Below the pieces are notes generated by a model. It was not told the DNA's origin, did not search any database, and saw only the letters and a list, made by a program, of their open reading frames with translations. A program made the position numbers and the translations under genes. From NCBI GenBank assembly GCA_036785325.1, contig JAXIVH010000015.1, forward strand, positions 8,117,891 to 8,181,890: 64,000 bases of DNA, in the 5' to 3' direction. Shown in pieces: positions 12,501 to 40,420 of this stretch. Source of the stretch: Urophycis tenuis. Lineage: Eukaryota > Chordata > Actinopteri > Gadiformes > Phycidae. Within the stretch, counting starts at the first letter, position 1. Each line of letters starts with the position of its first letter.

Positions 12501-14416
12501 CCCTACAGGTGTCCTCTGAACTCATCTCTATTCCTAAATGGCTGCCCATGGCTGCCATGCACCCAGTGGACTACTACTCCACCTTCACCAAGAACTGCAG
12601 CAGGGAGTTTACCCAGGAGGAGATCAGGAACATTCGGGCCTTCTACTATGCTATGTGTGCTGAGGCAGACGCCATGCTTGGTTAGTAGTAGCAGCGTCCG
12701 ATGGTTGTCGGCTCTTGATCGTATATCCGAATCAACAGAGGTTCACTTGTTTTATTCACGAGCCTATAACCTTTTTATAGCATAATGACTCGACAGCATC
12801 TTCATGACTTGCCGCACCGTGTTCCGATTTTTCAACCCTCTGTGTTATCAGTTTTTCAACCTTCTATGTTGTTTGTTATTCTGCTGGTCTCAGGCCAGGT
12901 TCTTGCTGCTCTGCGATCCGCTGGGCTTCTGGACAACACCGTAGTGATGTTCACTGCTGACCACGGAGAGCTGGCCATGGAGCACCGGCAGTATTACAAG
13001 ATGTCCATGTTTGAGGGCAGCGCCCACGTCCCCCTGCTCATGATGGGCCCGGGACTGGCTTCTGGCCTGAAGTCCAACCAGACTGTGTCCCTTGTTGACA
13101 TCTATCCCACCGTTCTGGGTAAGAGAAGTGGGAAGAAACAAAAACCCCACATTGGGATTGATAGACACATCTTCATGACGAAAAACAATTGTTTAGTGTT
13201 TGGTGTTTCCCATTTCCAACCAATGCAAAGCATGAGTGTGTGTGTGTGTATGTATTGATTTGAAAGTGCAACACCACTCTTACTTCTGCAGAGCTTGCAG
13301 GCATCCCGGCTCCAGGCAACCTGAGTGGCCATTCCCTCCTCCCTCTGCTCTCTAGGCCTGGCACGCGTACAGCAGAGACTCATCCGGGCTGGGCTCTGAG
13401 CGAATTCCACGGTTGTAATGCCAACGCCTCCACCTACATGCTGAGGACAGGCCAGTGGAAGTACATCGCCTACGCAGATGGTCAGAGTATCCCTCCACAG
13501 CTCTTTGGTCAGTCCCCTGCTGTGATTGCTCTCTCTCTCTCTCTCGCTCTCTCTCTCTGAACATTCACATGGGCATGTTTTGCTGATAAGAAACTATAGA
13601 CTAGAAAATGTAACTCCACATAAGGAATTACTTGAGATAAATTTAGCTGAGGTGTGGGCTCCTGTTGTGGAGCCCGCGCTCTGCCCACTGAGCCATGCTG
13701 TCCAGTTAACAGCTCCCAAATAACAGTATTTCACTAGTTATTGTGCATAGGAACTATGCACAATAACTAGTGATATCTAGATATCACTTTTCGTCATATT
13801 ATATTTCTTCACAGCATGTCCCTAAAAGACTGAACCTCGAGATTTCATTCAAACTGTATTACAAAGGTCTTCTTCCGTATACCTGTGCTTTGTATTTCTC
13901 ATTTTCATCAACTTTATACTTTTTGAGATATTTGCGATAAAACATGAGTACGTATACAGTATACATATACATAAGTATCAGTATAAAGTTGACGAAAATG
14001 AAATAACTTAAAACAATGATTTGTGTTGATACATTTTTACATTTTCATTGTTATATAATAAAAAAGTGTATGCTATTACTAAAATATGAGTATTATTTAG
14101 TAATGTTTGGTACCCTCACCTATAAATCTCACTCTCTCTTGCAGACCTAACACTGGACAAGGAAGAACTTCACAATGTGGTGACAAAATTCCCACAGATC
14201 CGGGCACATCTGGAGGAGCAGTTACGTAGCATTGTGGCGTATCCCAAAGTGTCTCAGGCTGTACAACTGTACAACAAACAGACATTTATATCTTGGCAGA
14301 AGAGTTTAGGTAGCTCTTACAGCCACGTCATCGCTAACCTAAGATGGCACGTGGACTGGCAAAGAGATGCGTTGGCCAATGAGAAGGCAGTCGCTGATTG
14401 GCTCAATGGTGTTTGA
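11007..14416 (+). CDS. arsk: Arylsulfatase K (complete coding region, 8 exons)
   Basis: Lysosomal sulfatase; in mammals it removes 2-O-sulfate from glucuronate in glycosaminoglycans (family knowledge). Exons: 11007-11111, 11236-11365, 11583-11742, 12000-12282, 12509-12680, 12894-13118, 13292-13507, 14145-14416; 1,563 nt, 520 residues. It starts with a hydrophobic signal peptide (MQHLVVLIVLCQSVVECLFH). The metal-binding strand VMVMSDAFDGRLTF spans exons 1-2. The formylglycine motif CCPSRA is at the end of exon 2 (Cys in C-x-P-S-R is the residue to be modified). Later come KLDYTSGGHS, NLPHTY, the second metal site DHGELAMEHRQYYKMSM and the C-terminal VIANLRWHVDWQ block. All key sulfatase residues I can recognise are present. 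AATAAA lies at 14659-14664. ttc37 follows 1.1 kb downstream on the same strand. Confidence 0.95.
11897..11933. repeat. (TG)n microsatellite in arsk intron 3
   Basis: Near-pure TG dinucleotide run shortly before exon 4. Confidence 0.9.
12427..12500. repeat. (CA)n microsatellite touching arsk exon 5 acceptor
   Basis: CA run ending 8 bp before the exon 5 start, so it takes the place of a usual polypyrimidine tract; only ATCCCTACAG separates it from the exon. Confidence 0.9.
13530..13559. repeat. (CT)n microsatellite in arsk intron 7
   Basis: CT run starting about 20 bp downstream of the exon 7 donor. The segment preceding it is the one copied near 28.2 kb. Confidence 0.85.
13649..13697 (-). 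mobile_element. Remnant of a tRNA-derived SINE head
   Basis: On the minus strand TGGCTCAGTGGGCAGAGC resembles a tRNA D-arm/A-box, followed by a hairpin-forming GCGGGCTCC...GGAGCCC segment. No B-box or tail is recognisable, so the call is tentative. Confidence 0.4.
13731..14004. repeat. Cluster of nested inverted repeats (possible MITE) in arsk intron 7
   Basis: A perfect 20-bp inverted repeat (13731-13750 with 13754-13773, 3-nt spacer) overlaps a 16-bp palindrome TGATATCTAGATATCA (13771-13786). Further on, CATTTTCATCAACTTTATAC (about 13901) pairs with its inverse near 13981-14000 with one mismatch. No transposase or clear target duplication was seen. Confidence 0.65.
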
Positions 14417-15497
14417 TGGATTATGGACAGTGGACGAGGACACTTTATTCTGAAGGTTACCATCATGTTTGATTAGTAATGGCAGGGGTACCCCCTCAGA
14501 GAGACTGCAAGACTACAAGACAATCATCCAACAAATCCCTTAAACACTTAAAAACAGCAGAATTTACGTCAACATTCCTCCACAACGTATATTCTGATTT
14601 TCTGTGTGTGTGTGTATGCACGCGCTTGTGTGTTTGTGTTTTTTATAGTTTTGTGATTAATAAAAAAGATGTGGGTAAAGATATAATGGATGGATTCTGA
14701 CACCTTATCATATTTAATACATCAAAAATGTGACTATTGTTATTTGTGTTATCATCATCATCATCATCATCATTATTTCTGTATATACTAATGGAAAGCC
14801 AAAGTGATGTGCTGGTCTTTTTTTTTTTTTTTACTGTCCAGTAAAATCCAGAGAAGATAGCAGCATGCTGCTTTTATTTTGAAAATCCCGACGCTTTACT
14901 TCCCTGTCGTTTAACAAGGAAAAGTAGCCACCGCAGCACTTCACTGTATGCTGCGCTACAGCTTATACCGATGGTTTACAGTTGCAGAGCCAAACAGGTC
15001 GACTAAGAAACGACGTACACTCAATTATATAAGGCTTAGGTCAATTTTGTTTTATGGTTTGAATGCGTTAGTTAGGTATTTGCCTTGAATAACTAGCGTT
15101 ATATAAATTTGATTAGATACAATTGAACTAGCTTCTAAGGCTAACAAGTAACTTTGTATTTAGAATAATAGTTGCTCAGCTGTCATTAGATTTCCTTGAT
15201 AGACTGTTGTCATGCCATAATAGATAGCCATAATAGTATTCAAACAAATGTGATTTTTGATGTATCCATACTATATTTAGTTTGCTTAGAAAGCGAATGG
15301 ATGACTTGGTTATTTTTAGATCAATGTATTGTCACTTGTTTTTAATGAAACCATCGCTTTTCAAGCTAAGACAGATACAAGTATGTTGCTTAAGACAAAA
15401 TGATTCAAAGACAAGTAATGTAATAATGCACAGTTAAGGGCGTGTTGACAGTGTCGTGGCATTGACATTTTTATCAATACATGTAGATCACTCAGGG
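14417..15497. other. arsk 3' UTR and ttc37 promoter side
   Basis: Contains the arsk polyadenylation signal (14659), an (ATC)n run at about 14751-14773 and a T tract at 14819-14832. An AG acceptor-like site (ACTCAG at 15490-15495) immediately precedes the ttc37 ATG, suggesting a noncoding first exon somewhere around 14.9-15.0 kb. No other gene is seen. Confidence 0.5.
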
Positions 15498-33351
<17,854 letters not shown>

Positions 33352-33564
33352 GCCCTCCCCGGAGACGTGTCCGACGTCAGCATAGTTTCACCGCCGTCTT
33401 CCTCCTCGTCCTCTTCCTCCTCGTCCTCTTCCTGCTTCCGAGAATCTTGGTATTATAGTATCGAGGCCTTCAAGGCGCTCCAGTGCCTTCAGGGTAAAGA
33501 TGGGGGTGGATTCAAATGAAACGCTCTTGTTATTTCCATGACTCATTCCCAGCGATCATACTAC

Positions 33565-33570
33565 AATAAA
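33565..33570 (+). terminator. ttc37 polyadenylation signal
   Basis: AATAAA 214 bp after the ttc37 stop codon, the first such signal downstream. Confidence 0.6.
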
Positions 33571-33933
33571 AAATCGACTTTGCACGCGAAAAACAAAAAG
33601 GTCTCTTGGTGTGTTTATTGAATGCATGATGACTGTGATATGAAACTGTAATGGCCAAGCGAAAATAATTAGTTGATAACGAAGGCCTAGCCTTTGTATT
33701 GGGTTTCAAGGTTTCAGGTTTATTGTCACATACCGGATAGCAACCTACATCATTACCAGCAGTGACATTCTTGCAGCCAAGGTGACCTCAAGGGTTGGAG
33801 ATCCATTTCTCTATCATTTGTTGTCTATCCTATTTATTTTTGGCACTCTGCTGTATCCCCCACTACTTTTTAGTACGAGATTTGAGTGGTAATATACTAT
33901 ATGAACTGATTGTTTCACAAAGGGTAGTCGTGT

Positions 33934-34007
33934 GGCCGGTTAGCTCAGTTGGTTAGAGCGTGGTGCTAATAACGCCAAGGTCGCGGGTTCGATACCCGTA
34001 CTGGCCA
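33934..34007 (+). tRNA. tRNA-Ile (anticodon AAT)
   Basis: 74-nt cloverleaf. The acceptor stem GGCCGGT pairs with ACTGGCC; anticodon loop CTAATAA (AAT at 33968-33970); A-box TAGCTCAGTTGG and B-box GGTTCGATACC are intact. A Pol III T5 terminator follows a few bases downstream. CCA is not encoded, as expected in a eukaryote. Confidence 0.95.
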
Positions 34008-34265
34008 ATGCCTTTTTGAAACCTATAGCTGTGAGGGTAACGTTTTGACCATGTTTATCGATGTATATCGTATACGTGTTTACAAGTCAACATTTGGCTT
34101 GAGCTGTCAATATTCTCTTCTGTAGAATCAAGCTACGATGTCCCTGCGCTACGAACAAAGAGGAAAGCGATTTAATGTTGTCTCGAGAAACACCTTCAGA
34201 AATGCACTAGATTCCTGATATTAGTAAAATAAGTCAGAACATAAATGACGTAACACTGTACAAAT

Positions 34266-34338
34266 GCCGAAATAGCTCAGTTGGGAGAGCGTTAGACTGA
34301 AGATCTAAAGGTCCCTGGTTCGATCCCGGGTTTCGGCA
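34266..34338 (+). tRNA. tRNA-Phe (anticodon GAA)
   Basis: 73-nt cloverleaf. GCCGAAA pairs with TTTCGGC; anticodon stem TTAGA/TCTAA with loop CTGAAGA (GAA at 34298-34300). B-box GGTTCGATCCC; T5 terminator at about 34342. All stems pair, so it looks functional. Confidence 0.95.
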
Positions 34339-34680
34339 GCTGTTTTTCTTCGCGTCCAACAACGACCGCCGCGTTGTGCGTTGTGTCAGTGATTATTACT
34401 AGGCATATATAAACCTAGAGTTACATTGGTTCTCTGAAACACACACACAAATTCCAGGACCAGGGAGCACTTCTTAAATTACTTTCATGCCAGACAGCCA
34501 ATCTCGTCCAATCACGTTGCCCCATTTCCATCTTTCTCCATCTTTGCTCTCAGCCAATCACAGCGGCGCTTCTCCAAAATTGCTCGGACCGACCAATCGC
34601 GGTCCACCATTTCCATCTTTCTGACAGCCAATCACGATGCCGCTTCTCCCAAAAAATTTTAATCGTTTTTTCATTCACCG
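34339..34680. promoter_or_regulatory. CCAAT-rich tandemly repeated segment
   Basis: Four CCAATC motifs (near 34498, 34508, 34555, 34593, plus 34630) lie within related units containing CCATTTCCATCTTTCT and CCGCTTCTCC. This could be a promoter of the transposase-like gene downstream, but that is inference. Confidence 0.35.
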
Positions 34681-35090
34681 CAAAAAAGTAAACACGCTCC
34701 TTATAATATTGTATTAAATCAACTAACTTTTGGACTTTTTTTATGTCGCGATTTCTTTTTCTCCGACAGCAACGTACGTAACGTTACTGTAATCCCCGGT
34801 ACAGTAAGGCTCTATCACTGTAACTTAACGTTACTGCTTATCAGTATGCAGGTATAACGTCAGAGTATGAGAGTATGTTCTTATGTACTTTCAGCATAAC
34901 AGTAAGAATTAAATCTGTATAGTTTTCACTTCAGTTGTCACAAAAGTCTTGAATATATATTGGTCATATGTGTTATGAGCAAATATTAGCTGTATTGGTA
35001 TAAATATCCTTTTCCTGTTAATAGCAGATGGCTTCCGAACAAAAAAAAACATAGGGCCATGAGGATAAGTTATGGGAGATAACGGATAAG

Positions 35091-35261
35091 TTCGTAAAAG
35101 TCCTCTTCAAAACTCACAAGTGTAAGGAAAAAGTTAGTGAATTCAACACTCCATCTAATTTCAAGTATTCAATTATTCCAGTTGTCAATACATTTCGATG
35201 GAGTGTTGAATTCACTAACTTTTTCCTTACACTTGTGAGTTTTGAAGAGGACTTTTACGAA
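35091..35261. repeat. Perfect 64-bp inverted repeat with 43-bp loop
   Basis: Arm 35091-35154 is the exact reverse complement of 35198-35261 over all 64 positions. It lies between the tRNA-Phe gene and the transposase-like gene. A transcript would form a long perfect hairpin. Confidence 0.95.
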
Positions 35262-36655
35262 CTCCGGAAAGACGGAAGAGACGTCGACGCAGCGGTAGCC
35301 TTAGCAACAGCGAGTTGAAGCTACCAGAAAAGTGCTCTTTTAAATAAACTCCTGGTGTACTTACAAACTTTAAAATGCCTCGTTTTGTGAGTACAGACCA
35401 TATATGTACTACTACAGAAGTTGGGTAACAATCCATGCATTATTAGTGGGGTAATTTACGAGATACACACATTGTACCGGACACTCCAATACTAAGCCAT
35501 TCGGCTGATACTCCTAAACTTGATCAATATTGACCGTCGCTAAAAATGCATCTGAGGGGGTATTTGGCTGGATTATTGGTGGAAATTACCTCAGGGTGAA
35601 TTTTACTCCGAACCATCACTTTAAAGCCAAATTTAAGTTTGGCTGGGAAGCATTCACCTAGTAATATAAAGAGAATGACACATAGATTGACTTTGATTTA
35701 AAAAAAAATAAAATACTGGTACTTTGTTTTCATGTAGCAGTAACTATAGTGGGACTTTCATGCATTGATGTTGAATTGATTTGATTTATTGACTGCTATG
35801 CCAATAATGATAGATTCATTCATTCATTATCATCTATGGTTATCTTATATTGTGAACTGTGACTTTATTCCCTCAGACCTCTCATGTATCCAGCCCCGTC
35901 ATAACCCCCACAAAAATAAAAGTGTCACCACCTGGCCACAGTCCCAAGACGTTTCTGCAGACCGTTTCTCCTGTCTCTTCCTCCCTCTCCTGTTCCTGTA
36001 TCAAGCCCAGCTTCTTCCATTCTGCCCTCCACTGCTACAGCTGTAAGAAGATATTCTACTACACTTGAAACAGGAACTGTTCTTGAGTAGATTGTTATCA
36101 TATCTATGTATTTAACTTAACGTATTTTATTTAATTTTTCAAAAAATAGGAAGTGTTATCTGCCACCTCCTCCTGTGTCTCCTCTGGAACCCCTCTGCTC
36201 CTCTCACCTCGCCATTGCCTAAAAATGTGGGGATCCCACCTGTTTCAGACACTGCCTGGCTGCCCACAAAGCTGCTGAAGACCATACCGCCTCAAGACCA
36301 GAAGTGGATTTCAGCAGCCCTGTGGAAAAACCAGCGTCTGCGCAAAGACCTGAAACTGTGGTATGATCCACCAGAGCCATCCCTCATATACCATCAGGTC
36401 CCCACTCCTGAGCGCTTTTTCCACCACCGGCTTCTCGTATGGATGCCATACCACCTGTGGAAGGTCAAGCTGTCCTGTCCTGCTTGTGGTACACAGCTCA
36501 CAAGCTATGGAGCTCACAAGAGAGCCCGCCATATTCTGGATGTGGACAGGTATTACCTAATGATCACGGAGACTCTCTGGTGCAGTTCAGCTGGTTGCAA
36601 GACAACATATCTTTCCTCCAGCAAGACAATCTTGGACCAGCTGTTACGGCCCTGC

Positions 36656-37277
36656 ATGTGTGTGTATGGTGTGTGTATGCGTCTCTCTCCCTTTGTTTGG
36701 TTCCCGCCTAGCCATCCTCCGGTCCTGGCTCCTCCCACTCATCCGGTACCATCCCTGGCTCAATCATCATCAATCAAGCCATCAATCAGTGCGCAGCTGT
36801 CAAATACCTCTCCAGCCTTTCAGTCCGGGCGGCTGGTTCTTTGTGGACAGTTCAGTTCTGTTAAACTGATCTTGTGATTTACGTGCCATTGTTAATTGTG
36901 GGCCTAGTTAGTTAGGAGTTAGTTTTCGAGTAGGTATTTATTTATTTATTTATGTGTATTAGTTTAATTAGGAGTAGGGGTGCTGATCACCTTTTGGGTA
37001 CTGTTGTTATTAGAAGTTTTGGTAAGTTTTATTTCAACCTTTCTGCTGTCACGTCGGACAGATTTTGTAAGCTCCGTTTTGTGAGTCCTTTTTTGGTTAT
37101 ATTCTTTTGTTGTTTTGAGCAGTATCACCACGGCCCTTGTGTTGTTTTTGTAAACTCCCCTCTGTGTAGGGTCTTGAGTGTTTAAGTAAATCCTTGGTTA
37201 ATAAATAACTTTATTTTAAACCGTAAACAACTGGTTTTTATGTTACTTCTTTCTTTTAACGAGCTGGGTTGTAACAA
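36656..37277 (+). mobile_element. Possible solo LTR inserted in the transposase-like gene
   Basis: A 620-bp noncoding block breaks the coding frame. It starts TGTGTGTATGG, has an AATAAA near 37200 and ends GGGTTGTAACA followed by ACTTGG, similar to LTR ends and primer-binding sites of fish Gypsy elements. No target duplication confirmed. Confidence 0.35.
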
Positions 37278-40166
37278 CTTGGCTCACAGGCTGGAGTTTA
37301 GATTGATTCTGACTCGAAAGTAAGTATAGATAGATCAATTTGCCTTAGTTTGTTATCAAGAATTTAGAAGGTTTTAATGTTTGTCTCATTCTGTCTCTCG
37401 TTCCCTTTCTTTTATACAGATTCGCTTGTGATGTGCGGGTGATCCGTTTCCTGAGGGAGAGGACACTTGGAAACAGTCCCACCCGCTTGGTATGACAGCT
37501 GAAGGAGAACCACAGTGAGGAATGGCTAAAGCGTCTCTGCCGGTACCTTGGAACGTGCTCTGACTTTGCTGCCAGGCCAAGCCTTCTCCCAGTCAGATTC
37601 AAGGATCCTCCTGAGCCTGTGGATGTTCCATCAAACAGATGGATGCTGGCTGTTTATGGGCGTGACATTTTGAGCAGGCTGGACCACATCAAAGCCAGCA
37701 TCACGTCCACCTTTGGCAGCATCCTAAAAATGGACTCCACAAAGAAGGTAAGTATGTTTAACTGCTAATGCCGTAAAGTACAGTAAATATATGTAAATAT
37801 ACATAATTATTACCCTGGTGTTCAGATACAGATTTAACAATTTATTAAATTGAATTCACTGTGTTTTCTTTGCCATTGCAGATCACCAAGAAGCTCTCAG
37901 GCACTGTTAAGGGGACAGCCTTGTGGCTCACATCCGTAAGCATTGAGAGAGGGCAAATCCTGATCAGTGTCCTGTCTGCTCAGGAGGGTCCTGCCCTGGA
38001 CAGAATGGCAGCTGGCCTCATGTCTAGGTACAGTAATGCCTTTGTGGCTCCACCTCAGCTGCTTTACGTCGACTGTGACTGTTGTCGGGAGGGCAGAGGG
38101 CAGACAAAGCTAAAGGAGAGATTTGGTGGGTGGCCAGACTTGATAGTCAAGCTGGACATCTATCATTTCATGCGGCGACTGGCATCTAGGTGCACAAAGG
38201 ACGCTCATCCTCTGTACCCTGTCTTCATGGCAAAGTTGTCAAGCTGCATCTTTGAGTGGGACAGAGGAGATGTTGCCTTGCTGCGTCAGGCCAAGCGGGA
38301 GCAGCTGAGACAGGAAGGTGTCCCTGGCATCACTGATGCTCTCGTCGATCAGAACATCATCAAAGATGAGCTGGCATTGCACTGCCGGAGGCAGACAAGA
38401 GGGGAGCGGCAGACAGTTGTCATGATTGAGCAGCTGCTCAATGAACTGATGGGGGCAAAGGGCAGGGATTTTCTTGGTGTTCCTCTTTTGGACCAGGAAA
38501 GGATGCAGCACATCTGGCAAGTCCAACAGCGGCACGTTAAGTGCATACAGGACGAACCAGGTGTGCTTCTTTACACCCAGACAGGCACCACCACTAAGAC
38601 AGGCATTGTTCTGCCTAACTACAGGTGTGCCAGAGGGTCCACATCGTTGGAGTCCTTTCACCTGCATGTAAACAGGTTCATTCCAGGTCAGTATGAATCA
38701 CTATTCATCAGAAAGATTCTGTAACATCGCAATACCGTTGTTGTCATGTACCATTATCCTGGAAACAGTGGCACAACTAATAATTTACAGATGACCAAAC
38801 ACAACAAATAAACGTATCATTATGTTTACCTTTCTCCTGTCTTAAGGAACGAGTGCCAACAGTCTGAATTTCCAGCTGTACCTCTTGGAAGGACTGAACA
38901 GGTGGAACCAGGACCGAGAAGCTGCATCTCTAGCAGTCAAGCCTGCCCCCCTGCTGAGTTACTCTGGAGACCTTGTTCACTGTGTTAACACCCTCCGTGT
39001 CAAGGTCTTTGGAAGGCACCGTGTCCCGTCTTTTCAGCCACCTGCTGTTTACACTGGTGACTAAGTTTTTCATCCTGATGAAGCCATTTGCTATATTCAC
39101 TATACAGTGTAATCTTTTTATTGCACTCTGAAAGTGAATTTTCCACCCTCTATTGTCCTCCCACCTGTCCCAGGTGAGCTTCTCGGCATCGACTACTTGT
39201 ACAGCCAGACGGGAAAGGCCTTGCAGGATGTACATCCTGACTCGGAGGAAACTGAGGCACTGCTTGAAGATGTAGGCACTGAGGAGGAGCCGGAAGATGA
39301 GGGTTTTGAAGAAAGTGGGTTAGACCCCACTGTAGAGCTGCTGGACCTGTCTGATCCTGCCCCTGTCACCACCGGCTCAGCTCCCACTCCAACTCCCACC
39401 TCTCTCCAGCCCTCTCCTGGTCCTGCTGTTTCCACAGCGCCTGAGCAACAACTGGTAAAAATTATAGAATTATGATGCTAATGAAGTAATTATGCACAAG
39501 ATGAAGTCCAATTTAATGCATTTTTATAATCACCTTGTATTACATTTTACAGCCTGTGCGTGAGTCCACACATTCTGTTCAGTCAGCCCTTCCTATCCCT
39601 GCTGAACTGTCACAACTGGTAAGTGTTTTTATTATGTGACATATCATCTGTTGCACTTGTAATATGATGTATTATTTTATTATTTTTATTTTTTTTTCAG
39701 GCTCAGCTGTCCTCTGACCAGTCAGCCGGTGCCACGAGTGCAGCCTCTGCCCTTCCGCTCTCCACCGCCTTCACAATGACTGCCTCCACTGCTGCAGGTG
39801 CAGCCACAGCTGGGTCAAGAATGGCCACTCCCACCCCGTCCCTGAGAAACAGCTGGTTAGTCTTTTTGTATCAAAAAGGTGTCAGTGGTCTTAATGTCCT
39901 GCTTGTCGATGTATTAAATATCATTGATATGTATTAATAATTGTCTTATTACATTTAACAGATTGAGCACACCCTGTCCTCTGGACCAATATCTGTCACG
40001 TCCACCACAGCCTCTGCCTGCTCCCTCAACATCCTACCAGCCACTCTCTCCACATCAACTGTTGGTCCCTCTGGGGCACCTACCCTGGCCACAGCAGCAC
40101 CTGTGCAACAGGCGGTAAGTCCTAGTTCAGTTAAGTTCATTATGTCTTCATTTGATAATCACCAAT

Positions 40167-40420
40167 GTTCTTCTAATCAGACGCATGGATATGGACATGT
40201 GATTTTGCATTACCTTGACATGTTTTGACTGCAACTGGTGTCTTCCTCAGAAGGATATCCTGATGTTGTGAGGTGTCTTCTCAGCTGATTTTCTGTGTAA
40301 CATCAGCTGGTGTGACACATCACAGCAACATCAGTTGACTCTTCAGGGGAAGACACCAGATGCAATCAAAACATGTAAAGCAAAATACTCATCTATATCC
40401 ATATGTCTGATTAGAAGAAC
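40167..40420. mobile_element. 254-bp foldback element (MITE-like)
   Basis: GTTCTTCTAATCAGAC at the left is inverted at the right (GTCTGATTAGAAGAAC). The pairing continues with gaps through ATGGATATGGA, GATTTTGCA, ACATGTTTTGA and GTGTCTTCC on both arms, and the centre also folds (TGATGTTGTGAGGTGTC with GACACATCACAGCAACATCA). It lies in an intron of the decayed transposase-like gene. Confidence 0.85.

Noticed and set aside
34339..34680. CCAAT cluster as a shared enhancer for the tRNA genes
   Set aside because: tRNA genes use internal promoters; the cluster is lost in the second tRNA segment copy and is more simply a tandem duplication.
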